Origin: Nanobdellota archaeon
GTDB taxonomy: Archaea; Nanobdellota; Nanobdellia; Pacearchaeales; GW2011-AR1
Assembly: GCA_030689875.1 (NCBI GenBank)
Contig: JAUYHR010000159.1
Location: 1-29,993, forward strand
DNA: 29,993 nt
Direction: 5' to 3'
Below the pieces are notes generated by a model, which did not search any database, was not told the DNA's origin, and was given only the letters and a program-made list of their open reading frames with translations. Shown one piece after another: positions 1 to 8,288 of this stretch (positions are counted from its first letter, which is position 1; each line of letters begins with the position of its first letter). The translations under genes and the position numbers were made by a program.

Positions 1-202
1 GGTTTTAAGCGTTTCTTGCAGTATAGGGAAAATAAAATAAATAATTTAAAATAAATAATTTTCTAATGGTTTTAAGCGTTTCTTGCAGTATAGGGAAAAT
101 AAAATAAATAATTTAAAATAAATAATTTTCTAATGGTTTTAAGCGTTTCTTGCAGTATAGGGAAAATAAAATAAATAATTTTCTAATGGTTTTAAGCGTT
201 TC
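1..202. repeat. Tandem repeat array upstream of orc1/cdc6
   Basis: Three near-identical direct repeats begin at 1, 68 and 135, and a fourth partial copy begins at 188. Each starts with GGTTTTAAGCGTTTC. The first two units are 67 bp. The third is 53 bp because it lacks one of two 14-bp A/T-rich sub-repeats (AAATAAATAATTT-like) present in units one and two. The fourth copy keeps only the first 15 bp and then runs into an ORB-like dyad. The array reaches the window edge and may continue upstream. Its place directly upstream of an initiator gene suggests an origin element (inference). Confidence 0.93.
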
Positions 203-218
203 CGTAGGAAATTTAAGC
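199..218 (+). promoter_or_regulatory. ORB-like element 1
   Basis: A TTTCC-GTA-GGAAA dyad at 199-211 is followed by TTTAAGC. The mini-ORB core bound by Orc1/Cdc6 has the form TTTCC-AGT-GGAAA, so the arms match and the central trinucleotide differs. The same arms and flank recur 66 bp downstream. The canonical G-string of ORBs is not evident. Confidence 0.5.
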
Positions 219-264
219 TTTTATTTTTAATTTGTTTAAAAAATCCTCTTTTTCATATTATCCT

Positions 265-284
265 TTTCCATGGGAAATTTAGGC
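265..284 (+). promoter_or_regulatory. ORB-like element 2
   Basis: A TTTCC-ATG-GGAAA dyad at 265-277 is followed by TTTAGGC. It matches element 1 at 199-218 in arms, spacing and flank (pattern TTTCCnnnGGAAATTTArGC) and has the same orientation. The 66-bp spacing is close to the 67-bp period of the tandem array. Confidence 0.5.
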
Positions 285-311
285 GTCCTTATTTTTTAGT
301 GGTCATAATCA

Positions 312-320
312 TTTATATAA
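312..320 (+). promoter_or_regulatory. TATA box for orc1/cdc6
   Basis: TTTATATAA is a good archaeal TATA box. It lies about 100 nt upstream of the orc1/cdc6 start, so transcription should start near 340 and leave a leader of about 75 nt carrying a GAGG ribosome-binding site at 407-410. Confidence 0.5.
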
Positions 321-414
321 CTTTTAAATTTTCTCCGTTGAAATTATTAACCCATACAAAATTTCCATACGAAATCTACCTGTCTGTCTTAATAATAAAA
401 AATTTAGAGGATAT

Positions 415-1680
415 ATGATAAATTTAGAAATTGAACAAATATTTGACAGTTTTGATAAAAATACGATTTTTAAGGACAAAAGTCTTTTGCAGAGCAACCA
501 TAAACCAGAAGAAATTTTGCATAGAAGACAGCAGATTAAGCAAATTGCATCTATTCTTGCGCCAATTTTAAGGGGGGAAAAAACAAGCAATTTATTTCTT
601 TATGGAAAAACTGGAAGCGGCAAAACTCTTTCTGTGCAATATGTCCAGGAACAGCTTCTTAAAAGGGCAAAAGAAAATAATAAATATAAATTAAGAATAG
701 AATATTTAAATTGTAAACTTAAAAAAATTTCAGATACTGAATATAGGATTCTGGCGGAATTAATAAAAAAAATGGGGGGAAGTGTTCCCGATACGGGTTT
801 GCCGACGCAGGCAGTTTATTCAAAATTTATTGAAATTATTGATTCTGAAAAGCAACTTATCGTTTTAATTTTAGATGAAATTGATCAAACTGTAAAAAAA
901 ATTTCAAGCGACTTTTTATATAATCTTACACGGATGAATTCAGAATTATCAAAATCCCAGATCTGCATTGTAGGAATTTCAAATGATTTAACTTTTTTAG
1001 ATCAAGTTGATCCGCGAGTCAAAAGTTCTTTATCTGAAGAAGAAATAGTTTTTCCGCCATATAACGCTCTGCAATTAAAAGACATCTTGAACAATCGTGC
1101 TAAATTAGCTTTTAAAGAAGGGATTATTGAGGAAGGGGTTGTTGAAAAATGCGCGGCCTTTGCTGCAAGAGAGCACGGCGATGCAAGAAGGGCTTTAGAT
1201 TTATTAAGAATCGCAGGAGAATTAACGGAAAGAGATAATTCAAAAAAAATTAAATTAAAATATATAGATGAAGCTAACGAAAAAATAGAAAAAGACAAAA
1301 TTTTAGATATTATTTCTTTAGAGCCAAAACAATTTCAGCTGGTTTTATATTCAATAATTAAGTTATCCGAACAAAAAAATAAAGAAGGCAAAAGGCAGCT
1401 GCAACTGACTAAAGGCACAGCATTCTCTTCTAAAGAACCAATTTTTACCGGAGATGTTTATAATTTTTATCAAGAGCTATGTCTTAAAAATAAAATAGAT
1501 GCCCTTACACAGCGTCGGGTTTCAGACATTATTCAAGAGTTTGATATGTTAGGAATTATTAACGTAAGAGTTATTTCAAAGGGACGAGGGGGAAGAATGA
1601 GGGAAATAAAACTTGCAATTCCAAGATTAATTGTTGAAAAAGCAAAAGAAATAATTCAAGGAGTGTTGAATTATGTTTGA
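415..1680 (+). CDS. cdc6: Orc1/Cdc6 replication initiator ATPase
   Basis: This is the archaeal origin-recognition and helicase-loading AAA+ protein, 421 aa, a normal length for the family. Visible motifs are Walker A GKTGSGKT (residues 64-71), Walker B LILDEID (D154/E155), the sensor-1 Asn in GISND (about 190), DPRVKSS with the likely arginine finger (R201) and the sensor-2 HGDARRALD (about 254-262). The last 110 or so residues fit the winged-helix DNA-binding domain. The ATG at 415 is preceded by GAGG at 407-410. The gene lies next to tandem repeats and ORB-like dyads and upstream of the PolD genes, which fits a role at the neighbouring origin. The order origin-initiator-polymerase recalls Pyrococcus-like arrangements (family knowledge). 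Confidence 0.96.
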   Translation: MINLEIEQIFDSFDKNTIFKDKSLLQSNHKPEEILHRRQQIKQIASILAPILRGEKTSNLFLYGKTGSGKTLSVQYVQEQLLKRAKENNKYKLRIEYLNCKLKKISDTEYRILAELIKKMGGSVPDTGLPTQAVYSKFIEIIDSEKQLIVLILDEIDQTVKKISSDFLYNLTRMNSELSKSQICIVGISNDLTFLDQVDPRVKSSLSEEEIVFPPYNALQLKDILNNRAKLAFKEGIIEEGVVEKCAAFAAREHGDARRALDLLRIAGELTERDNSKKIKLKYIDEANEKIEKDKILDIISLEPKQFQLVLYSIIKLSEQKNKEGKRQLQLTKGTAFSSKEPIFTGDVYNFYQELCLKNKIDALTQRRVSDIIQEFDMLGIINVRVISKGRGGRMREIKLAIPRLIVEKAKEIIQGVLNYV

Positions 1681-2001
1681 ATTTGGGTTTTTCTTTTAGC
1701 ACCGAGTGTACCCTTGGAGGGCAAAAAAAAGAAGCTACAATGTAAAAGAAAACTATGAGTTGTGAGAATGCGCTTCGTTTAAAGATGAACAAAAGACGGA
1801 AAATCTTTTGATAATCTGATAATTTAAAGACCACGAGAAAAAAATGAATAGAGTAAAACGGGAAGTTTTCCAATATTCATTTAACAGGAAATAAAATGAA
1901 TAAAGAAAAAACATACCTTAAAGAAGGGCATGCCCAAAGAGGGCACGAGAACCTCTGGAGAGGTGAAGGAAATTTTTGTATTATTCAGTTATAGGAATAA
2001 C
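1681..2001. other. 321-bp intergenic region with several palindromes
   Basis: No convincing full-length gene is present between orc1/cdc6 and the PolD small subunit. The region holds CCCTTGGAGGG at 1711-1721, a 9-bp stem TATTCATTT/AAATGAATA at 1874-1902, the perfect palindrome GGGCATGCCC at 1926-1935, and ACCTCTGGAGAGGT at 1951-1964. CTACAATG at 1735-1742 sits in an A-rich context resembling the duplicated element inside the methyltransferase gene at 21011-21092. A 32-codon open frame (1896-1994) ends just before the next gene. The segment is locally richer in G+C around 1920-1970. A structured leader or a degenerate small repeat element would both fit. Confidence 0.5.
1896..1994 (+). CDS. 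Possible leader mini-cistron (32 aa) before PolD small subunit
   Basis: An ATG-initiated frame of 32 codons ends with TAG at 1992-1994, 7 nt before the PolD small-subunit ATG at 2002. The AGGA likely to serve that start (1993-1996) overlaps its stop codon. The peptide contains KEGHAQRGHENLWRGEG, which does not look like random A/T-rich translation, but part of this comes from palindromic DNA. No homologue is recognised. It could be a translationally coupled leader peptide or a chance frame. Confidence 0.25.
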   Translation: MNKEKTYLKEGHAQRGHENLWRGEGNFCIIQL

Positions 2002-3588
2002 ATGAACAAAGAAATTATAAAATTTTGCGCAGAAAAAGGTTTTTTATTAGACAGAGATATTCTTGAATTGTTTAACGAGACCTCGGATATTGAATCAATT
2101 AAATTAATTATTGAAAAGGTTAAAACCTATACTCATCAAAATGTTTTAACTAAAAATCTTTTTGAAAGAAATAAGGAACAAGTTAATAAATTTTTTTTAG
2201 ACTTGCCTGAAGAAAATAAAAGAAATTTGGAGAAATTAAGGATAAAACTTGGATTAAGCATTGAAATATCCAAGGAAGCAGATGCTACACCCTCTTTTAA
2301 AATTGAAGAACCTTTTAAAGAAGATTTAAAAAAAAGCAATTTTGAAAAAAATATTAATATTCTTTCATACACTCCCAAAAATAATGACAAGCTTGAAGTT
2401 AAAAATTTTGTGAATCATTTTAGAGCAAGATTTAATGATTTGAGGGAGATTTTACAAGGACGTTTTGAATTAGACAATCTTTTGTCAATAGATAAAATTT
2501 CAGGGTCAAGACGGGGGATATCTATTATTGGGATGGTCTATAATAAAAGCGTTACAAAGAACAAAAATATTATTTTAGATATTGAAGATTTAACCGGCAG
2601 AATAAAAATTTTAGTCAGCAAATCTAAAGAAGATCTTTATAAAATTGCAGAGGAAATTTGTTTGGATTCTGTTTTAGGGTTTAGATGTTCTGGAGATGAT
2701 AAAATTCTTTTTGCGAATGGAATTTTTTTTCCAGATTCAAAAATTCCTGAAAGAAAAAAATCTCCCATAGAAGAATATGCCCTGTTTATTGGCGACCTTC
2801 ATTTTGGTAGCAAACTTTTTTTGAAAGAAGGTTTTTTTAAATTCTTTAATTATTTAAACGGCAGTCTTGAGGGGTATGACAAAGATGAAATAAAAAAAAT
2901 AAAATATCTTTTTATTGTGGGAGATCTTGTCGCCGGGATAGGAGTTTATCCGGAACAAGATAAGGAATTAGAAATTGTGGATTTAGAGGAGCAATTTATT
3001 CGATTGGCAAGGTTTTTGGAAAAAATTCCAGAACATATAAAGATCATTATTTCTCCCGGAAATCACGACGGAGTTCGGCTTATGGAACCCCAACCAGTCT
3101 TTGATATAAAATATGCCTGGTCATTGCATCAATTAAAAAATGTAATTATTACTGAAAATCCATGTCTGTTAAATATTGGGGCGCATGAAGATTTTGCCGG
3201 CTTTGATGTTTTAACTTATCACGGTTTTTCTTATCCTTACTATGCAGGAAATATTCCAGAACTAATTAAAAAAAAGGCAATGAATTCTCCTGAAGAAATT
3301 ATGAAATATTTATTAAAACACAGGCATCTTGCCCCAACACACGGCTCAACACAATATTATCCCCACAAAGAAGATCAATTAATAATTAAAAATGTTCCAG
3401 ATATTTTTGTTTCAGGGCATACGCACAAATGCGGGGTTTCATATTATAATAATATTTTGATTATTTCCACTTCGTGCTGGGAAGCAATGACTCCCTATCA
3501 GGAAAAATTTGGAAACGAGCCAGACCATTGCAAAGTTCCGATGCTGAATTTAAAAACCCGCTCAGTTAAAATTTTGGATTTTGAATAG
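2002..3588 (+). CDS. polB: DNA polymerase D small subunit (DP1), 3'-5' exonuclease
   Basis: DP1 is the proofreading subunit of the archaeal replicative polymerase PolD. The calcineurin-like phosphoesterase motifs are intact: GDLHFGS (about 264), VGDLVAG (about 306), GNHDG (353-357), an internal His in TYHGF, and GHTH (472-475). The exonuclease should therefore be active. An OB-fold-like region precedes it (about 140-240) and the N-terminal 130 residues are family-typical helical sequence. I choose ATG 2002 (528 aa) because AGGA lies 5 nt upstream and protein-like sequence begins there. The in-frame ATG at 1930 would add 24 residues translated from palindromic DNA. The partner large subunit lies at 4714-8253, with one HD-domain gene between them. 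Confidence 0.95.
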   Translation: MNKEIIKFCAEKGFLLDRDILELFNETSDIESIKLIIEKVKTYTHQNVLTKNLFERNKEQVNKFFLDLPEENKRNLEKLRIKLGLSIEISKEADATPSFKIEEPFKEDLKKSNFEKNINILSYTPKNNDKLEVKNFVNHFRARFNDLREILQGRFELDNLLSIDKISGSRRGISIIGMVYNKSVTKNKNIILDIEDLTGRIKILVSKSKEDLYKIAEEICLDSVLGFRCSGDDKILFANGIFFPDSKIPERKKSPIEEYALFIGDLHFGSKLFLKEGFFKFFNYLNGSLEGYDKDEIKKIKYLFIVGDLVAGIGVYPEQDKELEIVDLEEQFIRLARFLEKIPEHIKIIISPGNHDGVRLMEPQPVFDIKYAWSLHQLKNVIITENPCLLNIGAHEDFAGFDVLTYHGFSYPYYAGNIPELIKKKAMNSPEEIMKYLLKHRHLAPTHGSTQYYPHKEDQLIIKNVPDIFVSGHTHKCGVSYYNNILIISTSCWEAMTPYQEKFGNEPDHCKVPMLNLKTRSVKILDFE

Positions 3589-3745
3589 GGCAAAAACAGG
3601 AAATTTTTTCAATCATTCGTATTCATATCCTAAGGAAGGGCATAAAGGAAAAATCCAAATGAAAGCAAGAATGGGGATTTTTTTATTATCTATTTTACAG
3701 AAAATAAAAATTAATAAAGCAAATGGAATTTTTAGAAGATAAAAA
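3589..3745. other. Intergenic region between DP1 and HD gene
   Basis: This holds a terminator-like hairpin (3649-3682), a copy of the dispersed TAAGGAAGGGCA motif at 3631-3642, and a 9-codon frame (ATG 3723, TGA 3747-3749) that overlaps the HD gene start as ATGA. No larger gene is visible. Confidence 0.5.
3649..3686 (+). terminator. Terminator-like hairpin after DP1
   Basis: AAAAATCC (3649-3656) pairs with GGATTTTT (3675-3682) across an 18-nt loop, and the T-run continues past the stem. The stem is A/T-rich with only two G-C pairs, so it is weak as a hairpin. The T-run alone could act as an archaeal terminator. Confidence 0.35.
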
Positions 3746-4717
3746 ATGATATTAAAAGATAAAATTTATGGCATTGAAAATATAAAAGAAAATGTTTTAG
3801 TTGATTTAATTAATTCATCTCCAGTTCAAAGATTAAAGGGAATTGCCCAATTTGGAATTCCTGACGAATATTATCATAAAAAAGGTTTTTCAAGATATGA
3901 ACATTCAGTTGGAGTTTTTATTTTATTAAGAAAATTAAATGCGGGGTTGGAAGAGCAATTAGCCGGACTTTTGCATGATGTTTCACATACTGCATTTTCT
4001 CATGTTGTAGACGGGGTTTTTGGAGATTTAACAAAAGAAGATTATCAAGATAAAAGACATGAAGATTTTATTAAAAATTCCTGCGTTAAAAATATTCTGG
4101 AAAAATACAAATTGGATTATAAAAAAATTTCAAAATTAGAAAATTTTTCTTTATTAGAGAGAGAAGCGCCAAGTTTATGCGCAGACAGACTTGATTATTC
4201 TCTTCGTGAATTGGAAATGGACAAGGGTTTTAATTTTGTCAATAACATTTTTTTAGATTTGGAAAATAAGAATAATCAGATTGTTTTTAAAACAAAAGAG
4301 ATTGCTGAAATTTTTGCAAAAGAATATATGCTTCTTCAAAAAGAAAATTGGGGGGGCGATCAGGCCAGAACCAGATATTATATTTTATCAAATATTTTAA
4401 AAAAAGCGTTAGACAATAAAATTATTCTTTTTGATGATTTAGATAAAACAGATGAAGATGTTTTGGAAAAATTAAATTCCTGCAAGGAGGAATATATTCT
4501 GAAAAATTTAAATTTATTAAGGAATAATTTGTCTATTTTTGATTCAGACGAGGGTATAGAATTAAAGAAAAAATTTAGGTATATTGACCCCGAAATTTCA
4601 ATAAATGGTTCTTTTAAAAAATTAAGTGAATTGTCTAACGAATATAAAAAAATAATTAATTTAGAAAAACAAAATTCTCAAAAAATTAAAAAAGTAAAAT
4701 ATTTTGTTAAAAAATGA
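3746..4717 (+). CDS. HD-superfamily phosphohydrolase (COG1078/dNTPase-like)
   Basis: A 323-aa HD-domain protein of the SAMHD1/dGTPase-related COG1078 type. The metal-binding quartet is visible: H53 in SRYEHSVG, H77-D78 in LLHDVSHTAFSH, and D147 in CADRLDYSLRE. Family members remove triphosphate from dNTPs, but the substrate cannot be read from sequence. The C-terminal 130 residues are helical, Lys-rich and divergent. The gene ends in an ATGA overlap (4714-4717) with the PolD large-subunit gene, so the two are translationally coupled. A role in dNTP pool control or nucleotide clean-up at the replisome is inferred from that coupling. The start is supported by the N-terminal sequence leading into the typical PVQRLKGIAQFG segment. 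Confidence 0.9.
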   Translation: MILKDKIYGIENIKENVLVDLINSSPVQRLKGIAQFGIPDEYYHKKGFSRYEHSVGVFILLRKLNAGLEEQLAGLLHDVSHTAFSHVVDGVFGDLTKEDYQDKRHEDFIKNSCVKNILEKYKLDYKKISKLENFSLLEREAPSLCADRLDYSLRELEMDKGFNFVNNIFLDLENKNNQIVFKTKEIAEIFAKEYMLLQKENWGGDQARTRYYILSNILKKALDNKIILFDDLDKTDEDVLEKLNSCKEEYILKNLNLLRNNLSIFDSDEGIELKKKFRYIDPEISINGSFKKLSELSNEYKKIINLEKQNSQKIKKVKYFVKK

Positions 4718-7700
4718 ACACTCAAATATATTTTGAAAATTTAAGAAAAGAAGTTGATAAAGTTTATGGAATGGCTGGAGAAGCAAGGGCAAAAGGTTTT
4801 GATCCCGCCGATGAAGTTGAGATTCCTCTGGCAATGTCAATGGCTGAAAAAGTTGTTGGTTTAATTTCCACAATTTATCCTCAGATGAAAGATTCAGGAA
4901 TTTCAAAAAGAATTTTAGAGCTGGAGAAAGAATATGGAAAATTAGATTCTACAATTGTTTTTAAGATTGCAGAAGAAGTTGCGCGTCAAAAATTTTGCAG
5001 TTTTGATAACCTAATTGAATCCATGGATGCCGGCATCAGAGTGGGTTTTGCATATGCGACTTTAGCAGTTGTCTCGTCGCCAATTGAAGGATTTACAGGT
5101 TTAAAAGTCAGAAAGACCAGAGATAATAAAGATTATCTTGAAGCAAGTTTTTCAGGACCAATCAGGTCTGCTGGAACAACTGCATCCTGTCTTGTCTTGA
5201 TATTAATTGATTATCTTAGAGAATTATTTGGCTTTGCAAAATATGATCCGACTGAAAATGAGGCAAAAAGAACTTATGCTGAGATGTCGCATTTTCACGA
5301 GCGTATTGCTAATCTGCAATATATGCCTTTAGAAGAAGAGGCTCTTTTTTTAGCGAGGAACTTGCCTATTCAAATTTCAGGAGAGCCCTCTGAAAAAATA
5401 GAAGTTCCAAATTATAAAAATCTGGAAAGAGTTGATACGAATTTTTTGAGAAGCGGGTTTTGTCTTATTCTTGGCGAGGGGCTGGCTCAAAAAGCAGCTA
5501 AAGGATTTAGATTATTAAATAATGCAAAAAAAAATGGAATTCAATCAACCGGTTTTGATTGGTTAAAAGATTATATAAATTTGCATGAAAAAAAAAGCAT
5601 TAAAGTAAATAAAGAAGGAGATATCCCTGCATATATTAAAGACCTCGTCGCTGGAAGACCCGTTTATGGACATCCCAGCAAATCTGGAGGGTTTAGATTT
5701 AGATATGGGAGATCAAGAGTTTCCGGGTTTAGCGCAACTTCTGTGCATCCTGCAACAATGGCGATTACCGACGATTTTCTTGCAATTGGAACGCAGTTAA
5801 AAGTTGAACGCCCCACAAAAGGGTGCGCAGTTACATCCTGCGATTCTATTGATGGTCCGATTATTAAATTATTTAATGGAAGCGTAAAAAAATTAAAAAC
5901 AAGGAAAGAGGCGGAAAATTTTTATAAAGACACTGAAGAAATAATTTATCTTGGAGACATTTTGTTTCCATTTAGCGACGTTGTTAACAGAAATGCAACT
6001 CTGGTTAAACCCGGATATGTTGAAGAGTGGTGGAATTTAGAACTGAAAGAAAAACAAAAAATGGGAAATTTTTTAATTAATTCGTCTTTAGAAAAAAGCC
6101 AAATTAAAGATCCAAATTACGAAATTGATTATTTAAATGTTGATTTTGAAAAAGCAGTTGAATTAAGCAAGATTTATGAAATTCCCTTGCACCCAAAATA
6201 TATTTTTTACTGGACGCAAATTTCAAGAGAAGAATTTAATGAATTAATTGACTGGTTAAGCCATTCATGGATAAATGAGAAAATTATTTTTCCATATAAT
6301 AAGACGGAACAGGAAAAATTTGCTGTCGGAAAAAGGGCGTTGGAATTACTGGGGATAGAGCACGATGTCAGCATTGAAAATGTCGTGTTGAGCAAAGAAA
6401 ACAGCAAAGCTCTTTTAGCAAATCTTGGAATAGACGATAATTTTATTAACGGCAAAGAAAAAATTTTTTTAAAAGAATATATTGCGCAAAAAAAATTTAA
6501 TGAATTTACTAATGCTGTTGGAATTTTAGAAATTATAAATAAATCTTCTAAATTTGTTATTAAGGATAAAGCGGGGGAATTTATTGGCGCGAGAATGGGG
6601 CGCCCTGAAAAATCAAAATTAAGAAAATTAATTGGAAGTCCGAATGCGCTTTTTCCAGTTGGCAGAGAAGGTGGAAGGTTAAGAAGTGTTCAGGAAGCAT
6701 GTGAAGTCGGAAGAGTCAGAAGCGCTTTTCCAATTTATTTTTGCGAGAAATGCCAGAAAGAAATGATTTATCCAAAGTGCGAAGTTTGCTGGAGCAAGAC
6801 AAAAAAGAAATATTTTTATTTTAAAGATGATGAAAAATCTTTTGAGCCGTCAAGAGGAGAGGTAAAAGGGGCGTCATACTCAAATCAAAATTTAGATATT
6901 AAAAATTATTTTGACGGCGCTGTAAAAAAACTTTGTTTAAAAGAAAATGAAATTCCTCCCTTAATCAAAGGCGTCCGCGGAACTTCTTCCAAAAACCGCG
7001 CTGTAGAAAATCTTGCTAAAGGAATTTTAAGAGCAAAATATGGTCTGCAGGTTAATAAAGACGGAACTATCAGGCTGGATGCCACCGAACTCCCTCTAAT
7101 TTGTTTTAAGCCAAAAGAAATTTCCGTGAGTGTTGAAAAACTTTTAGAGATTGGATATAATGAAGATATTCACGGAAAACCTCTTGAAAATTCAGAGCAA
7201 ATTTTGGAATTAATGCCTCACGACATCATACTTCCATGTTGCAAAAGTTCTCCAGATGAAAAGGCAGATGATGTTTTTTTTAAAGTTGCAAAATTTATAG
7301 ATGACGAATTAGAAAAATTTTACGAATTAAAAAGTTTTTATAACATTAAATTAAAAGAAGATTTAATCGGCCAGCTTGGGGTGTGCATGGCTCCGCATAA
7401 TTGCGCAGGAGTTGTCTGCAGATTTATTGGTTTTTCAAATACTCAGGGATTGCTGGCAAGCCCGTATATGCATGCAGCTATTCGCCGTGACTGCGACGGA
7501 GATGAAGCTTCAGTTATGCTTTTAGGAGATGTTTTGCTTAATTTTTCAAGAGAATTTCTGCCCGCTCATCGAGGAGGAACGCAGGATGCTCCGCTTGTTT
7601 TAAATGCAAAAATTGATGCCGGAGAGGTTGATGACCAAATATTGGATTTTGAAGTTTTAGGAAAAGAGAAAAGTTATCCTCTTGAATTATATAGAAAAGC

Positions 7701-8253
7701 AGAAAAAAAAGCGCATTCTTCAGAAGTTCTTGAAATTGATAATATTAAAAAAATTTTGAGAAATAATAAAGATCCGTTTAAGGGGCTTGGATTCACCCAT
7801 GATACTGAAAATTTAAACGAAGGAGTTTCGTGTTCTTCTTACAAACTTTTGGCGACGATGCAGGAAAAAGTTCAGCATCAGATGGAATTGGTTGAAAAAT
7901 TAAGAAGCGCAGACACTTCAGATATTGCGAGAATGATTATTGAAAGACATTTTATAAGAGATATGCGCGGAAATTTAAGAGGATTCTCGTTGCAGGAATT
8001 TAGATGCGTTAAATGCAATGAAATCGTCAGAAGACCCCCGTTAAAAGGAGTGTGTCCAGTCTGCAAAGGAAAATTAATTTTTACAATTCATGAGGGAGGG
8101 ATTAAAAAATATTTAGAGCCAGCGTTGGATTTAGCTTCGAAATATAATTTGTCGCCGTATTTAAAACAAAATTTAGAATTAATTAAAAGATATATTGAAT
8201 CTATTTTTGGGAGAGAGTTGGAGAAACAGGAAAAAATTGAAAAGTGGTTTTAG
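4714..8253 (+). CDS. polC: DNA polymerase D large subunit (DP2), catalytic
   Basis: This is the catalytic subunit of PolD, 1179 aa, within the usual family range, with no intein. The two-double-psi-barrel active site is intact: IRRDCDGDEAS carries D926/D928, followed by the conserved NAKIDAGEVDD segment. A zinc-binding knuckle begins at C677 (CEKC...CEVC), and a C-terminal zinc finger uses C1098, C1101, C1114 and C1117. The last eight residues, QEKIEKWF, match a PCNA-interacting (PIP) box with Q1172, I1175, W1178 and F1179. The ATG at 4714 overlaps the HD gene stop. N-terminal KVYGMAGEARAKGFDPADEVEIPLA-type sequence is characteristic of DP2. With DP1 (2002-3588) it should form the replicative heterodimer. 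Confidence 0.97.
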   Translation: MNTQIYFENLRKEVDKVYGMAGEARAKGFDPADEVEIPLAMSMAEKVVGLISTIYPQMKDSGISKRILELEKEYGKLDSTIVFKIAEEVARQKFCSFDNLIESMDAGIRVGFAYATLAVVSSPIEGFTGLKVRKTRDNKDYLEASFSGPIRSAGTTASCLVLILIDYLRELFGFAKYDPTENEAKRTYAEMSHFHERIANLQYMPLEEEALFLARNLPIQISGEPSEKIEVPNYKNLERVDTNFLRSGFCLILGEGLAQKAAKGFRLLNNAKKNGIQSTGFDWLKDYINLHEKKSIKVNKEGDIPAYIKDLVAGRPVYGHPSKSGGFRFRYGRSRVSGFSATSVHPATMAITDDFLAIGTQLKVERPTKGCAVTSCDSIDGPIIKLFNGSVKKLKTRKEAENFYKDTEEIIYLGDILFPFSDVVNRNATLVKPGYVEEWWNLELKEKQKMGNFLINSSLEKSQIKDPNYEIDYLNVDFEKAVELSKIYEIPLHPKYIFYWTQISREEFNELIDWLSHSWINEKIIFPYNKTEQEKFAVGKRALELLGIEHDVSIENVVLSKENSKALLANLGIDDNFINGKEKIFLKEYIAQKKFNEFTNAVGILEIINKSSKFVIKDKAGEFIGARMGRPEKSKLRKLIGSPNALFPVGREGGRLRSVQEACEVGRVRSAFPIYFCEKCQKEMIYPKCEVCWSKTKKKYFYFKDDEKSFEPSRGEVKGASYSNQNLDIKNYFDGAVKKLCLKENEIPPLIKGVRGTSSKNRAVENLAKGILRAKYGLQVNKDGTIRLDATELPLICFKPKEISVSVEKLLEIGYNEDIHGKPLENSEQILELMPHDIILPCCKSSPDEKADDVFFKVAKFIDDELEKFYELKSFYNIKLKEDLIGQLGVCMAPHNCAGVVCRFIGFSNTQGLLASPYMHAAIRRDCDGDEASVMLLGDVLLNFSREFLPAHRGGTQDAPLVLNAKIDAGEVDDQILDFEVLGKEKSYPLELYRKAEKKAHSSEVLEIDNIKKILRNNKDPFKGLGFTHDTENLNEGVSCSSYKLLATMQEKVQHQMELVEKLRSADTSDIARMIIERHFIRDMRGNLRGFSLQEFRCVKCNEIVRRPPLKGVCPVCKGKLIFTIHEGGIKKYLEPALDLASKYNLSPYLKQNLELIKRYIESIFGRELEKQEKIEKWF

Positions 8254-8258
8254 AATAA

Positions 8259-8268
8259 GTTTAAAAAC
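8259..8268 (+). promoter_or_regulatory. TATA-like box for 8289 gene
   Basis: GTTTAAAAAC is centred about 25.5 nt upstream of the ATG at 8289, the spacing expected for a leaderless transcript. Confidence 0.4.
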
Positions 8269-8288
8269 TTCTTCAGATTTAAGTATTT

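Larger units (their letters stand above)
1..300. other. Candidate replication origin (oriC)
   Basis: The region combines iterated repeats, A/T-rich sub-repeats that could serve as unwinding DNA, two dyads with the TTTCCnnnGGAAA layout of archaeal ORB/mini-ORB boxes, and an adjacent orc1/cdc6 gene followed by both PolD subunits. In many archaea the initiator gene lies next to its origin (established knowledge). Origin function here is inferred; a GC-skew switch or marker-frequency peak would be decisive. Confidence 0.6.

Noticed and set aside
1..202. CRISPR array at the window start
   Set aside because: The units are identical along their whole length, with no variable spacers, so this is a tandem repeat.
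1770..1830. Box C/D small RNA
   Set aside because: A near C box and one CTGA exist, but the C box has a mismatch and the C'/D' pair is missing.
1930..2001. Longer N-terminus for the PolD small subunit (ATG 1930)
   Set aside because: The extra 24 codons come from palindromic DNA, and the ATG at 2002 has AGGA at proper spacing.
6940..6990. IPPLIKGVRGT in DP2 as an inserted repeat
   Set aside because: The sequence fits the conserved DP2 region before KGILRAKYG, so it is native.
4714..8253. Intein in DP2
   Set aside because: Length is normal and no intein splice or LAGLIDADG motifs are seen.
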